This document shows positions 1-7,811 of a DNA stretch of 64,000 nucleotides, in pieces. The notes below the pieces were generated by a model, which was given only the letters and a program-made list of their open reading frames with translations, ran no database searches and was not told the DNA's origin. Source of the DNA: Bacillota bacterium (lineage in GTDB: Bacteria > Bacillota > Clostridia > Christensenellales > SZUA-584); the NCBI GenBank assembly GCA_023390815.1, contig JAEWCC010000014.1, positions 1 to 64,000 of the forward strand, read 5' to 3'. The position numbers and the translations under genes are program-made. Every line of letters begins with the position of its first letter. Position 1 is the first letter of the stretch.

Positions 1-25
1 GCTCGGGGGAGCCGCCCCTACGGGG
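1..25 (-). repeat. Short GC-rich intergenic repeat (CCCCGTAGGGGCGG type)
   Basis: Read on the minus strand this begins CCCCGTAGGGGCGG. Similar CCGTAGGGG..GGG stretches occur at 24186-24216 and 62968-62997. The copies are short and imperfect, so they may be only a family of intergenic repeats. The rest of 26-213 shows no gene. Confidence 0.3.
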
Positions 26-213
26 TGAAATAATACGGCTTAATGCAGTGAAAGCGTCAAATGTTTTGCCCTCATCAGTCGGCTTGCGGACTGCCTCCCT
101 TTGAGGCGAAGCCTTGGGATGGAGGCAATATTTAATTGAGGCTCGGATAGCCGGTATAACACGAAGGCTTTATAGAGGAAGAATCGCGATTCCTTTGGTA
201 TTCAGGAAAGGGA

Positions 214-570
214 TTAGTTATTGATCAGATCCATACCGCAGCATTTTTTCGTGCGGAGCAGATATAACAGGTTTTGACCGTCTTCCTGATAGGGCGCTTC
301 GTTTTGCCATTGATCGGTCAGAAAGGTATATAACGCGCCAAACCGGGCTAAGAAGTCATCGCTGATGCGGTAGAAACACCATTGTGAGATTTTGCGGCAG
401 TCGATTACACCCGCGTAACGCAGGCATTTGAGATGCTTGGATGCGTTGGGTTGAGAGATACCCAGCGTAAAGCAAAGCTGGCATTCACACAATTCCCGCT
501 GAGAAAGAAGTCCGAGTATCCGCAGGCGCGTATCATCACCCAGTGCTTTGAAAACCCCACAAAGGTTCAT
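214..570 (-). CDS. ArsR/SmtB-family transcriptional regulator
   Basis: A 118-residue winged-helix repressor of the ArsR/SmtB type. It begins NLCGVFKALGDDTRLRILGLL, the usual first helices of the family. A cysteine-bearing ELCECQLC segment follows, at the place where family members carry the metal-binding ELCxC motif, and then the recognition helix ISQPNASKHLKCLRYAGV. The C-terminus carries a further cysteine pair (KKCCGMD) that could complete a thiol metal or arsenite site. The frame stays open to an ATG at 603, but the ATG at 568-570 fits the family N-terminus better, so the shorter form is given. No target gene such as an efflux pump or arsenate reductase lies beside it; the gene to its right is divergent. 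Metal sensing is inferred from the cysteines. Confidence 0.8.
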   Translation of the reverse strand: MNLCGVFKALGDDTRLRILGLLSQRELCECQLCFTLGISQPNASKHLKCLRYAGVIDCRKISQWCFYRISDDFLARFGALYTFLTDQWQNEAPYQEDGQNLLYLLRTKKCCGMDLINN

Positions 571-723
571 ACCAGTCACCCGATAAAAAAGTATCCGAAA
601 CATTATATGATTCTGGCCGAAAAAATTGTCTTATCCGGACATTAAGTTTCAGGATCACTTTACGAACCATATTCCTATATTGGCATATAGTAAAGTATCA
701 AAGACAACAAGGAGGTTTCGGCC

Positions 724-978
724 ATGGAAGGCTTTTTCGGTAACAATTCAATGCTATGGATTATACTGCTGCTTTGCTGCTGCGGGGGTAATGGGTTCGG
801 GTGCGGATGCGGCAACGACGCTTGCGGCTGCGGTGGGCAGGGCGGATGCGGCTGCGGAGGTAACTGCGGTGGAAGCTGCGGCTGCGGAGGCGGTGGGTTT
901 GGAGGGATACTCCCCATACTGCTGCTGTGCATGTGCGGCGGTTTTGGCGGCGGATGCGGCTGCGGCGCAAAGTGCTAG
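724..978 (+). CDS. Small glycine/cysteine-rich protein (high-cysteine HCB-like)
   Basis: An 84-residue protein made almost entirely of Gly and Cys (about 17 cysteines) in GCGCG-type runs. These are broken by two short hydrophobic stretches, MLWIILLLCCC near the N-terminus and ILPILLLCMC near residue 65. Proteins of this composition are common in Clostridia and are often labelled chorion-class high-cysteine HCB protein because of resemblance to insect eggshell proteins; their role is unknown. A strong AAGGAGG lies at 709-715, nine bases before the ATG, and a terminator follows at 1044-1071, so this is a real single-gene unit. The cysteines could form a cross-linked or metal-binding surface layer, but that is a guess. 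Other frames over this stretch are open only because of the GC-rich repeats. Confidence 0.7.
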   Translation: MEGFFGNNSMLWIILLLCCCGGNGFGCGCGNDACGCGGQGGCGCGGNCGGSCGCGGGGFGGILPILLLCMCGGFGGGCGCGAKC

Positions 979-1043
979 TCTATACTTAAGTTAAGCCCAA
1001 AGATATGATCCTCCAGACACGGTTCTCAAATACGGTTCTCACA

Positions 1044-1071
1044 GAATGCCCCGAAAAGGCATTCTTTTTTT
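1044..1071 (+). terminator. Intrinsic terminator after the high-cysteine gene
   Basis: Perfect 7-bp stem GAATGCC/GGCATTC with loop CCGAAAA, followed directly by seven T. It separates the high-cysteine gene from the phage structural block. Confidence 0.85.
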
Positions 1072-1219
1072 GCAGTACCTATAAAAACAGCGGTTATAAC
1101 GAAGACAAATGCATCAAAATGAGCGGCAATGATCGGAAATCTATTTAATGATGCGCAAGAGGAGAAGCGCAGGCGCGTGATAAATACGTGGCCGGAACGC
1201 GTAAAAGGAGGCGGTTGAA

Positions 1220-1489
1220 TTGGAGATTATCGGACTTGGGGCGGTTATCGGGTTGGTTATGACCGCGGCATGCATGATGTTTTACAGAAAGGGCGTAAGG
1301 GACTGCATGGAAATAAAGAGAGGCACATCACAGAAGGGGCCGGGCTGTAGTCCGCGGCATAATACGGCGCACGACGATGCGGGCATGGCGGCGATGATGA
1401 AACGGTATGAGGCAATACTCTCGTATGACCCGTATGGAGCGCCACAAAAATCTGAGCAGCCCGGAGCTTCTTATAAGGAGGGCGTATGA
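1220..1489 (+). CDS. Small membrane-anchored protein upstream of the portal gene
   Basis: An 89-residue protein starting at TTG 1220 with AAAGGAGG at 1204-1211. Residues 2-22 form one hydrophobic segment (IIGLGAVIGLVMTAACMMF), followed by a basic then mixed polar tail ending in KEGV. Its stop codon overlaps the portal start (ATGA at 1486-1489), so the two are translationally coupled and this belongs to the phage-derived block. I do not recognise a family. The position where a terminase gene would be expected is taken by this gene and the unrelated high-cysteine gene. Confidence 0.6.
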   Translation: MEIIGLGAVIGLVMTAACMMFYRKGVRDCMEIKRGTSQKGPGCSPRHNTAHDDAGMAAMMKRYEAILSYDPYGAPQKSEQPGASYKEGV

Positions 1490-3069
1490 GCAAAACTGAA
1501 ATCTGGCAGCAATATGAGCAGGGTGTCGACTACAAGGCGCGAATCGGGCTGTATCGCACGGTGGATTTAAACGAGCGTTTTTTTGCGGGGGATCAATGGG
1601 TGGGTGTGCCGCATGACGGACTGCCTACGCCGGTTGTCAATTTCATCAAGTATGCGTCGGCCTGGAAAATTGCAGCGGTAGCTGAGCGACGGCTCACGAT
1701 GCAATTCTTCGCGGACGGGCTGAGCGACGGCGGCGATATCGGCATTTACGCGAGGCAAATATCGGACTACTGTGACATGCTCTGGGAACGTCTGAAGATG
1801 GACTACGTCACCAAGGAAGGCCTCAAGCAGGCCGCTATCACGGGCGACTATGTGCAGTATTTTTATTGGGACAGCAGCCTTAAAACAGGGCAGGCAGTTT
1901 CGGGCGACATTGCCACACAGCTTATCGATAACGTGAACTACTACCCAGGTAATCCGAACACACCCGACGTTCAGAGCCAGCCCTACATCATCCTTGCGTT
2001 CCGTGAAATGGTGGACAAGGTGCGCGAGGAGGCCAAGCGAAACGGCTGCGGCAACTTGGATGAGATTGTTGCGGATGAGGAGACGGAATATACCGCCGGA
2101 GACCGGGGCAAGGTCGAGATGGATGGAGGCGGCAAATGCAACGTACTGCTCAGGATGGTTAAAAAGGACGGGCGCGTCTGGTGCGAGAAAGCGGTGCGAA
2201 ATGCCGTCATACAGCCAGCCAAGGATACGCACCTGACACGGTATCCCCTCGCGCTGATGAATTGGGAGACACGCAAGAATTGCTGTCACGGCGTTGCAGA
2301 AGTATCGGGACTCATTCCGAACCAGGTGTTCATCAACAAGATCATGGCACTCTCACAGCTTTCACAGATGCAGATGAGCTTTCCCAAGGTGATATACGAC
2401 CGCACGCGTATCCGTGAGTGGACGAACAAGGTGGCAGGCGCAATCCCTGTGAACGGTGATATAGGCGGCGCGGCGCAGTATTTGATTCCGCCGGGTGTTT
2501 CATATGACGCGTGGCGGGGGCTGGAAGTAACGCTGGAGAAAACCATGCGCATGATGGGTGCGAACGATGTCACACTCGGAAGCATCAAAAATCCGGATAA
2601 CACCTCGGCATTCATCGCGGCGAGGGATGCGGCAATGGTGCCGCTGCAGTCGAATCAGGAGCGGTTCTACTCCTTTGTTGAGGACATCGGGCTGATCTGG
2701 CTCGACTTTATCCGGTGTTTTTATAAAGGCGGAAGGATGATCCCCGTCATGCAGGATGGACAGCGCGTATTTGTTCCGTTGCCGGAGGGCGTGTTGGACG
2801 AGTATGCGATGCGCCTTAAGTTGGAAGTCGGGCCATCGACGATGTGGAGCGAGATTCAGGTTCTTCAGACGCTGGACAACCTGCTGAAAGGGGGTAAACT
2901 GACGCTTAAGCAGTATCTGGAGCGGCTGCCTGATGGGCACATTCCGATGAAGCAGGAACTGCTGGAGGAGGTCTCGTACGCTGCGCAGTATGCACAAAGC
3001 ACACAGGATGCGACTGGCGGCACGATACCGCCTGCGCAGGGCACTGGACCGATGCAAGCACGTGTATAA
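1486..3069 (+). CDS. Phage portal protein (P22-like family)
   Basis: A 527-residue portal protein, which would form the dodecameric ring at the capsid vertex through which DNA is packaged and ejected. The N-terminus (ERFFAGDQW, then TPVVNFIKYASAWKIAAVAE) and the middle, with NQVFINKIMALSQLSQMQMSFPKVIYD and SAFIAARDAAMVPLQSNQERFYSFVEDIG, match the layout of P22-type and related podovirus or siphovirus portals. It is followed by scaffold and coat genes as in phage head operons. Between them, however, lie an inserted regulator-flavodoxin pair and a coiled-coil gene, so the usual portal-scaffold-coat order is interrupted by about 2.4 kb. No terminase precedes it. The reading frame is intact. Portal identity is confident; the exact subfamily is not. 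Confidence 0.8.
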   Translation: MSKTEIWQQYEQGVDYKARIGLYRTVDLNERFFAGDQWVGVPHDGLPTPVVNFIKYASAWKIAAVAERRLTMQFFADGLSDGGDIGIYARQISDYCDMLWERLKMDYVTKEGLKQAAITGDYVQYFYWDSSLKTGQAVSGDIATQLIDNVNYYPGNPNTPDVQSQPYIILAFREMVDKVREEAKRNGCGNLDEIVADEETEYTAGDRGKVEMDGGGKCNVLLRMVKKDGRVWCEKAVRNAVIQPAKDTHLTRYPLALMNWETRKNCCHGVAEVSGLIPNQVFINKIMALSQLSQMQMSFPKVIYDRTRIREWTNKVAGAIPVNGDIGGAAQYLIPPGVSYDAWRGLEVTLEKTMRMMGANDVTLGSIKNPDNTSAFIAARDAAMVPLQSNQERFYSFVEDIGLIWLDFIRCFYKGGRMIPVMQDGQRVFVPLPEGVLDEYAMRLKLEVGPSTMWSEIQVLQTLDNLLKGGKLTLKQYLERLPDGHIPMKQELLEEVSYAAQYAQSTQDATGGTIPPAQGTGPMQARV

Positions 3070-3259
3070 TCGAACAGGGCAGTAGTCAAGGATAAGGTTT
3101 TGCTGAAAGGAAGGTAGCGCGGGTGAAGGGGTCTGGACTAGCATAATTGCTGTTCGTGCGTGAAGTAGGCATCTGGGGGTCGGTAATTAGGCCGGTTTTT
3201 GAAAGATGGGGCTGTTTTGATGGACCTGAATGGCAGAACAGTGGGAATTAGTCGAGCAC

Positions 3260-3289
3260 GGCGGGATGCTTTCTTTGGGAAGCCCCGCC
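3260..3289. other. Strong hairpin upstream of the TetR promoter
   Basis: GGCGGG..GCTT pairs with AAGC..CCCGCC around a short loop. There is no T-run after it. It may end or process the portal transcript before the independent TetR promoter. The rest of 3070-3326 shows nothing coding. Confidence 0.4.
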
Positions 3290-3326
3290 TATTCATTGTA
3301 ATTAGGGGGGATCGGTAGAAATACTA

Positions 3327-3373
3327 TTGACGGCTAACAAATGTTATCCTATAATGAGGATAACATTTGTTAG
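3327..3373 (+). promoter_or_regulatory. Sigma-A promoter embedded in a perfect palindromic TetR operator
   Basis: The -35 box TTGACG (3327-3332) and -10 box TATAAT (3350-3355) are exactly 17 bp apart. The -10 sits in the 8-bp centre of a perfect inverted repeat, CTAACAAATGTTATCC (3334-3349) and GGATAACATTTGTTAG (3358-3373). A dimeric repressor bound here would cover the spacer, the -10 and the start site. The adjacent TetR-family gene begins 12 bp later, so the site is very probably its autoregulatory operator. Confidence 0.88.
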
Positions 3374-3384
3374 CTGGAGGGAAC

Positions 3385-4008
3385 GTGGAAAACGGGGTTC
3401 ATACAAAGGAGCGGATACTTCGTGTCGCAATCGATCTTTTTGCGGAGAGAGGGTACAAGGAAGTCACCATGAGGGAGATTGCGGCTGAGGTGGGAGTAAA
3501 GGCGAGTTCTCTTTATAAACATTATGAGAACAAGGAACGCATACTCCAAAGTATATTCTCGCTTCTTCGCGAACAAATGGCAAAAGCCAATATTCCTGCC
3601 GGTATGCTCAGAGAATATGTGCTTGCTGTATCGCCCAGAAAGTATTTGGACGATTCTTTTGATCTATTCAGGAATGTGATGTGGTCCGCTGAGATCATCA
3701 AAATTTCCAAGATCATGATTAAGGAACAGCAGCGCAGCCATGCCGCGAGAGAATTTTTCATGCAGGAGCTGATTGAAGGGCCGAATCGCATGTTAAAGGC
3801 CGCGCTGGATTTGATGGTTGAAAGCGGCAAGATTGATGCGACAGACACGAGGACGCTGGCGGAGGAATATAACGCGTATATTATATACCTATGTTTCGAG
3901 CAGAACTTTCTTAAAGAAGAGCCGGACCTTGGCGAAATCGAAGAAAAGATGAGACGGCATAACGCGTTTTATGCGGATTGTGTACTGCGAAAGGGGAACA
4001 AAAAATGA
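3385..4008 (+). CDS. TetR/AcrR-family transcriptional regulator
   Basis: A 207-residue TetR-type repressor. The N-terminal DNA-binding domain is clear: TKERILRVAIDLFAERGYKEVTMREIA, then VGVKASSLYKHYENKERIL, the standard helix-turn-helix. The rest is the variable all-helical ligand and dimer domain. The frame is open from a TTG at 3367, but that lies inside the operator arm; GTG 3385 has GGAGGG immediately before it and is the better start, giving a leader of only about 20 nt. It overlaps the flavodoxin gene by ATGA, so both are one transcript from the palindromic promoter. The pair sits inside a phage head operon with its own promoter, the arrangement of a phage moron or a later insertion. 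The inducer is unknown; a quinone, nitro compound or other redox-active ligand would fit the partner gene, but this is inference. Confidence 0.88.
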   Translation: MENGVHTKERILRVAIDLFAERGYKEVTMREIAAEVGVKASSLYKHYENKERILQSIFSLLREQMAKANIPAGMLREYVLAVSPRKYLDDSFDLFRNVMWSAEIIKISKIMIKEQQRSHAAREFFMQELIEGPNRMLKAALDLMVESGKIDATDTRTLAEEYNAYIIYLCFEQNFLKEEPDLGEIEEKMRRHNAFYADCVLRKGNKK

Positions 4009-4832
4009 GGGTACTTGCCATTATGGGGAGCCCGAGAAAGAAGGGAAATACTTATCGCGTGGTCGAGCGTGTCCGGGAAAAGCTAATGGATATAAACGGG
4101 GAAATTGATTTTGAATTTTTGTTTTTACCGGACTGTGAGTTGCGCAGCTGTGCTGGCTGTTTTCAGTGCATTGCCAAAGGCGAGGAGCGATGCCCCCTCA
4201 AGGACGACAGGGACCCTATTATGATGAAAATGTTGCAAGCAGACGGAATTATCTTCGCCGCCCCCTGCTATGCAATGGGTGTGCCTGCCATCATGAAGAA
4301 TTTTATCGACCGATTTGCCTATACCCTTCACAGGCCCCTCTTTTTTGATAAGGCATTTATGGCAGTCGCTACCGTGGGCGGCGTGATGGGGCTTAAGCAG
4401 ACGCTGGACCAGATGGCTATTCTGGCGGCCGGATCAAGACCCGCAGTCAGGCTGAGCGTTTCGTGTCCGCCAGTACCCATGCCCATGATTGACAAAAGTA
4501 CGGAGAGAAGGATACGAAAGGCAACAGTCGCATTCTACCGACTGTTGGCGGTGCCGCGCAGAAGAGTGCCTGGCCTTGGCGACTGGGCGTACTTCCATTC
4601 TTTTAAAGCCTTTACGGGATTTAGTACCTATCGCAAAGCGTGTCCGGCGGACTGCGCATATTACACCGACAAGCAGGAATATTTTTATGCGTTGCACGAT
4701 CATCCACTGGGCAGACTGTTGGGCAGGATATTTAAAGTATTAATGAAAGCCGGGCTCAGGCTTTCGATCAGGGAAGACAGGGCTGTGCAAGGCTTTCATG
4801 ATAAATCCGACGCTCCTGAACAGAGCAGCTGA
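4005..4832 (+). CDS. Flavodoxin/NADPH-dependent FMN reductase-like protein
   Basis: A 275-residue flavodoxin-fold oxidoreductase. The start MRVLAIMGSPRKKGNTYRV contains the FMN phosphate-binding loop GSPRKKGNT of the NADPH-dependent FMN reductase and iron-sulfur flavoprotein group. A cysteine-rich segment follows (CELRSCAGCFQC, then EERCPLKDD), like the cluster or redox-thiol motif of iron-sulfur flavoproteins, then YAMGVPAIMKNFIDRF, the second flavin-contacting region. After about residue 190 comes an extra C-terminal region with more cysteines (KACPADCAYY) and a basic, amphipathic end. Start ATG 4005 overlaps the TetR stop; an AAAGGGGAA lies just upstream. Expected to be cytosolic, reducing a small electrophile under control of the TetR partner. 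The substrate cannot be read from sequence. Confidence 0.8.
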   Translation: MRVLAIMGSPRKKGNTYRVVERVREKLMDINGEIDFEFLFLPDCELRSCAGCFQCIAKGEERCPLKDDRDPIMMKMLQADGIIFAAPCYAMGVPAIMKNFIDRFAYTLHRPLFFDKAFMAVATVGGVMGLKQTLDQMAILAAGSRPAVRLSVSCPPVPMPMIDKSTERRIRKATVAFYRLLAVPRRRVPGLGDWAYFHSFKAFTGFSTYRKACPADCAYYTDKQEYFYALHDHPLGRLLGRIFKVLMKAGLRLSIREDRAVQGFHDKSDAPEQSS

Positions 4833-4911
4833 TTCGAAAGGGTTGTGAAAGTACACTTTTATCGGTGTTGCATATAATACTAATGTACACTGGATAAAGG
4901 GGTAATGACGA

Positions 4912-5256
4912 TTGACAGCAGAATATGGAGAGATTAAGCAGAAAATTACCGAGATTCTGGGACGACTGGATGCTAACCAAAGTGACAGGACAAGAATTGA
5001 AGTGCTGGAGCGTAGGATGTGCGACATGAATGCCGCACTGGCCAGCGCGGAGGGAAGGCTGGAAAACCTCAAGATTGAAGTAGCCGGAGAACTGCGGCTG
5101 GTCCACGAGATGCTTGACAATTTTGGGGAGAAGATCGAACACATCGACCACAATACGTCAAGAGCGGAAAACGCGAAGAGGACCTGGCGGATTGCATTGG
5201 TGGCAGCAATACCCGGTATGCTTTCCATCGTGCTGCGTATCGTTGAAATGTTCTGA
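4912..5256 (+). CDS. Coiled-coil protein with C-terminal membrane anchor (XhlA-like)
   Basis: A 114-residue protein with a long charged helical region (residues about 1-85, with heptad-like IEVLERRM, LENLKIEV and MLDNFGEKIEHID) and one C-terminal transmembrane segment (WRIALVAAIPGMLSIVLRIV). This is the architecture of XhlA-type holin-associated proteins and of several small phage membrane proteins, though the sequence itself is not diagnostic. Start is TTG 4912 with AAAGGGG at 4896-4902. A TATAAT at 4873-4878 upstream has no good -35. The gene sits between the TetR-flavodoxin insertion and the scaffold gene, so either it travelled with the insertion or it was originally next to the portal. 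Confidence 0.6.
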   Translation: MTAEYGEIKQKITEILGRLDANQSDRTRIEVLERRMCDMNAALASAEGRLENLKIEVAGELRLVHEMLDNFGEKIEHIDHNTSRAENAKRTWRIALVAAIPGMLSIVLRIVEMF

Positions 5257-5305
5257 AGATGAAACGGGGTGTTGAGTGGAAACGCTTGGCACCCCGGACT
5301 GGATT

Positions 5306-5326
5306 ACCGCAAGTGCGGTTTTTTTT
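5306..5326 (+). terminator. Weak intrinsic terminator
   Basis: Five-bp stem ACCGC/GCGGT with loop AAGT and a run of eight T. It lies after the coiled-coil gene and would isolate the TetR-flavodoxin-coiled-coil unit from the scaffold gene. Confidence 0.55.
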
Positions 5327-5517
5327 ATACGCCTAACATTCGAAGGGAGGATTTATTTCGTACAAAAGCATATACAACCTTTCCATTGAGTCGAACCAAC
5401 GGGATATGGTTGGGGCTGAGATCCGCCACAATCCCGGGGATTCAAGGACCTCGGCAAATATGAGCGCAAATGAGTGCTTTTTTTATTTATAACAGAATCA
5501 GGAAAGGAGAGATCACC

Positions 5518-6228
5518 ATGGATGAAATGACCCAACCACAGGTCGTTGAAGAGGCAAACCAGCCGAATATTACAAGCGGCGACGCAGCAATAGGCGGAAC
5601 CACAGAGATCGGGCAGGATTGGGGTTCGGATACGCCATTCCTGACCATACGGTACAACAAACAGGATAAGCCGCTGTCCCGGGAAGAAGCGGCGGTGTAT
5701 GCACAGAAGGGAATGAATTACGACAAGCTCTCAGAAAAACTGAAAGCCGCCGATGATCAGCTTAAGCGCCTGAATGGACTCGATGTCTCGGCGAAACATA
5801 CCACGCAGGACGCAATTCCGAAAGGCGAATTGCAGGGAGCGGAGGTTTGGGCGGGTTCAACGGAGCAGGAAATACAGGCGGAGGTAAGCGCCCAGCTTGA
5901 TGCTTTTGTGGAAGCGTATCCGGATGTTGATCCGGGAGCGTTGCCCAAGGCGGTCTTAAATGCCTGGAAACGGGGCATACCGCTGCGAGAAGCATATGAC
6001 TCCAACCAGATCAATGAGCTGGCGGGCAGGCTGAGGGAGATGGAGCGGCAGACACGGGCAAAAGAAGCCAATGAAAGCAACGCGGCGGCCAGTATGGGTG
6101 GCGCGGGAAATGTGGGTGCAGTACACCCGCAGCCCATCACAGACGAAGCGATTCAGACAATGTCGCCTGCGGAACTTGAGAAGAATCATGCGCGCATCTG
6201 GGCATATCTCACGGGGGATAAATCTTGA
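5518..6228 (+). CDS. Phage scaffold-like protein
   Basis: A 236-residue, strongly acidic and helical protein placed directly before the coat gene, where tailed phages keep the scaffolding protein that guides procapsid assembly and then leaves. Charged coiled-coil-like stretches include YDKLSEKLKAADDQLKRLN and INELAGRLREMERQTRAKEAN, followed by a Gly/Ala/Asn-rich linker (ASMGGAGNVGAV) and a short C-terminal helical segment ending in YLTGDKS, which could be the coat-binding part. Start ATG 5518 has AAAGGAGAG upstream; longer forms lack this. No protease motif is visible, so it is probably a scaffold and not a protease-scaffold fusion. The call rests on composition and position more than on a signature motif. 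Confidence 0.65.
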   Translation: MDEMTQPQVVEEANQPNITSGDAAIGGTTEIGQDWGSDTPFLTIRYNKQDKPLSREEAAVYAQKGMNYDKLSEKLKAADDQLKRLNGLDVSAKHTTQDAIPKGELQGAEVWAGSTEQEIQAEVSAQLDAFVEAYPDVDPGALPKAVLNAWKRGIPLREAYDSNQINELAGRLREMERQTRAKEANESNAAASMGGAGNVGAVHPQPITDEAIQTMSPAELEKNHARIWAYLTGDKS

Positions 6229-6240
6229 AGGGAGTAAAAT

Positions 6241-7080
6241 ATGGCATACGAAAGTTTCAGGCCGGAAGTCCTGGCCAAAGAACTCATGACCGACAGAGGC
6301 CGGGATTGTGTATTTAAAAACCTGACCTACAAAGGACCAATTTTAGGCGAGATCACAAAAAAAGGTGATGTGCTTCATATTGCAGGTGTTGGGCGGCCAA
6401 CCGTACATGATTACACGCCGGGCGAGGACATCGTGCTGGAGCAGAAAAGCAGCTATAACCAAGAACTGTACATCACGCAGGCAAAATACGTCAATGTTGA
6501 GGTGGACCGCGTGGATAAGGCGCAGGCGCAGGGCGAGGTATTTGGTGTTGAGGTAAGGGAAGCAAAGAAGGCGCTAGCGCAGACTCTCGACGAGTACCTC
6601 GCGGGGTTTTATACCCAGGCGGGCGGCGAGATTGAGAACACTTCCTGCTCCTCCACGTCGATCTTATCCACGCTGGCAGAGACGGAACAGAAGCTGCTCG
6701 AAGCGGACGTGCCGTTTGAGGAGGAGAAGTTCCTTGTCATATCGCCTGCGATCTACACCAAGCTGGTGCTTGGCAAGATCATGTTTCAGCAGACGAATGC
6801 GGATGTATTGGGCAAGGGCTTTAAAGGCAGCTTTCTAAACTTTAACGTGTATGTGAGCAATTCGATCAGGAAGACGGGCAGCGTAAATCACTGTATGGCG
6901 TTTTCGCGGCAGGCGATTGCGCTCGCGGAACAAATACCGCCTGGCATGATCGAACGGTACAGCCCTGAGAAAACCTTTGCCGATGCATTCAAAGTACTGC
7001 ATCTGTACGGCGCAACGGTGATTCGTCCAAGCGAGCTGATCTGCGTGGATTTGACGGCGACCGACGAGACGGAGATATAG
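6241..7080 (+). CDS. Phage major coat (capsid) protein, HK97-fold, P22-coat-like
   Basis: A 279-residue major capsid protein, starting 12 bp after the scaffold gene. The sequence has the look of compact P22-type coat proteins: an N-terminal ELMTDRGRDCVF, a beta-rich early region (ITKKGDVLHIAGVGRPTVHDY), ITQAKYVNVEVDRVDKAQA, and a C-terminal segment with a probable A-domain (FLNFNVYVSNSIRK, then FADAFKVLHLYGATVIRPSEL). P22 coat itself is about 430 residues, so this is a short version lacking the large inserted domain. Position after a scaffold and downstream of a portal supports it. The 349-bp stretch after it holds a tandem structured repeat instead of the next gene. Confidence 0.75.
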   Translation: MAYESFRPEVLAKELMTDRGRDCVFKNLTYKGPILGEITKKGDVLHIAGVGRPTVHDYTPGEDIVLEQKSSYNQELYITQAKYVNVEVDRVDKAQAQGEVFGVEVREAKKALAQTLDEYLAGFYTQAGGEIENTSCSSTSILSTLAETEQKLLEADVPFEEEKFLVISPAIYTKLVLGKIMFQQTNADVLGKGFKGSFLNFNVYVSNSIRKTGSVNHCMAFSRQAIALAEQIPPGMIERYSPEKTFADAFKVLHLYGATVIRPSELICVDLTATDETEI

Positions 7081-7120
7081 CGGCGCAACAAGCTGTAAGC
7101 AGGATGGATTAAGGAACGGC

Positions 7121-7410
7121 GCTCACACAGCAACGGTATGCACGAGGCAGGATAAGGGATGACGCTGGCGGCTGGTTCCCGCTGTGGTGAGAGCGGCCTT
7201 AAGAAAGATGGAAAAAGCAACGGTGCTCACACTGCAACGGTATGCACGAGGCAGGATAAGGGATGACGCTGGCGGCTGGTTCCCACTGTGGTGAGAGCAG
7301 CCTTAAGCAGGATGGAAAAAGCAAAGATGCTCACACTGCAACGGTATGCACGAGGCAGGATAAAGGATGAGGTCGGCGGCTGGTTCCCGCTGCAGAGCGA
7401 GCAGCCGTAA
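7121..7410 (+). repeat. Tandem 104-bp repeat, three copies, with conserved RNA-like stem
   Basis: Units start at 7121, 7225 and 7329, an exact 104-bp period; a partial tail of another unit is visible at about 7090-7120. Each begins GCTCACAC and contains GCAACGGTATGCACGAGGCA and GGCGGCTGGTTCCC. In unit 1 CTCACACAGC can pair with GCTGTgGTGAG. In unit 3 the same position is CTGC and its partner has become GCAG, a compensatory change that argues for a selected RNA stem. No open frame runs through all copies. The last unit ends just before the AAGGAGG of the next gene, so the array forms its 5' leader. Confidence 0.85.
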
Positions 7411-7429
7411 TTAAAAAGGAGGGGTTAAG

Positions 7430-7798
7430 ATGGCAGATGTAAGTGTTTTTTCGGTGAGCGGCGGTGGATCCAGCGCCCTGGCTACAACGGGTATTGCGAG
7501 AGCACAGGCGGTGCAGACGGTGCCATGCGGCAAGGATAGCCGACTGGCGCTGCGGGTCTCTAACGGTAACGCGGCTGATGTGGTGGTTCGTGTCGCGGCG
7601 GGTACTGGACCGCGCGCAGCCCTGGGCGATATGGATATCACGATCGCAGCGGGCAAAACGGCATATATTGCACTGTTTGATACCGCCCGGTATAAGGCGG
7701 AGGGCGCGGTCAGCGTGGCGCTGGTGGCTGATACGAACGGCACAGCGCTGAATAGTGAGGCGATTGCGGACATCCGGATAGAAGCGGTGCAGTTGTAG
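7430..7798 (+). CDS. Phage structural protein of unknown function, possibly head decoration
   Basis: A 122-residue, beta-rich protein with no charged clusters or transmembrane segment, starting with a strong AAGGAGGGG before ATG 7430. Alternating hydrophobic residues (LALRVSNGNAADVVVRVAAG, then KTAYIALFDTARYK) suggest an immunoglobulin-like or jelly-roll sandwich. Small beta proteins in this place, after the coat gene, are often capsid decoration proteins or fibre-base proteins. I do not recognise a specific family. The unusual feature is its leader, which carries three copies of a 104-bp structured repeat. Confidence 0.55.
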   Translation: MADVSVFSVSGGGSSALATTGIARAQAVQTVPCGKDSRLALRVSNGNAADVVVRVAAGTGPRAALGDMDITIAAGKTAYIALFDTARYKAEGAVSVALVADTNGTALNSEAIADIRIEAVQL

Positions 7799-7811
7799 GA
7801 CACAGGCCGCA

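Noticed and set aside
626..994. Long Ala-rich frame overlapping the high-cysteine gene, and two minus-strand Pro- or Arg-rich frames
   Set aside because: They are shadows of the GGC/TGC repeat codons; only the 724-978 frame has the AAGGAGG.
4873..4878. TATAAT upstream of the coiled-coil gene
   Set aside because: No -35 at 16-18 bp and no TG extension; not enough for a promoter call.
5355..5492. Frame reading SYKSIYNLSIESNQRD... after AAGGGAGG at 5343-5350
   Set aside because: Protein-like, but the only candidate start is ATT at 5355; no ATG, GTG or TTG fits. Kept out of the gene list as a possible remnant.
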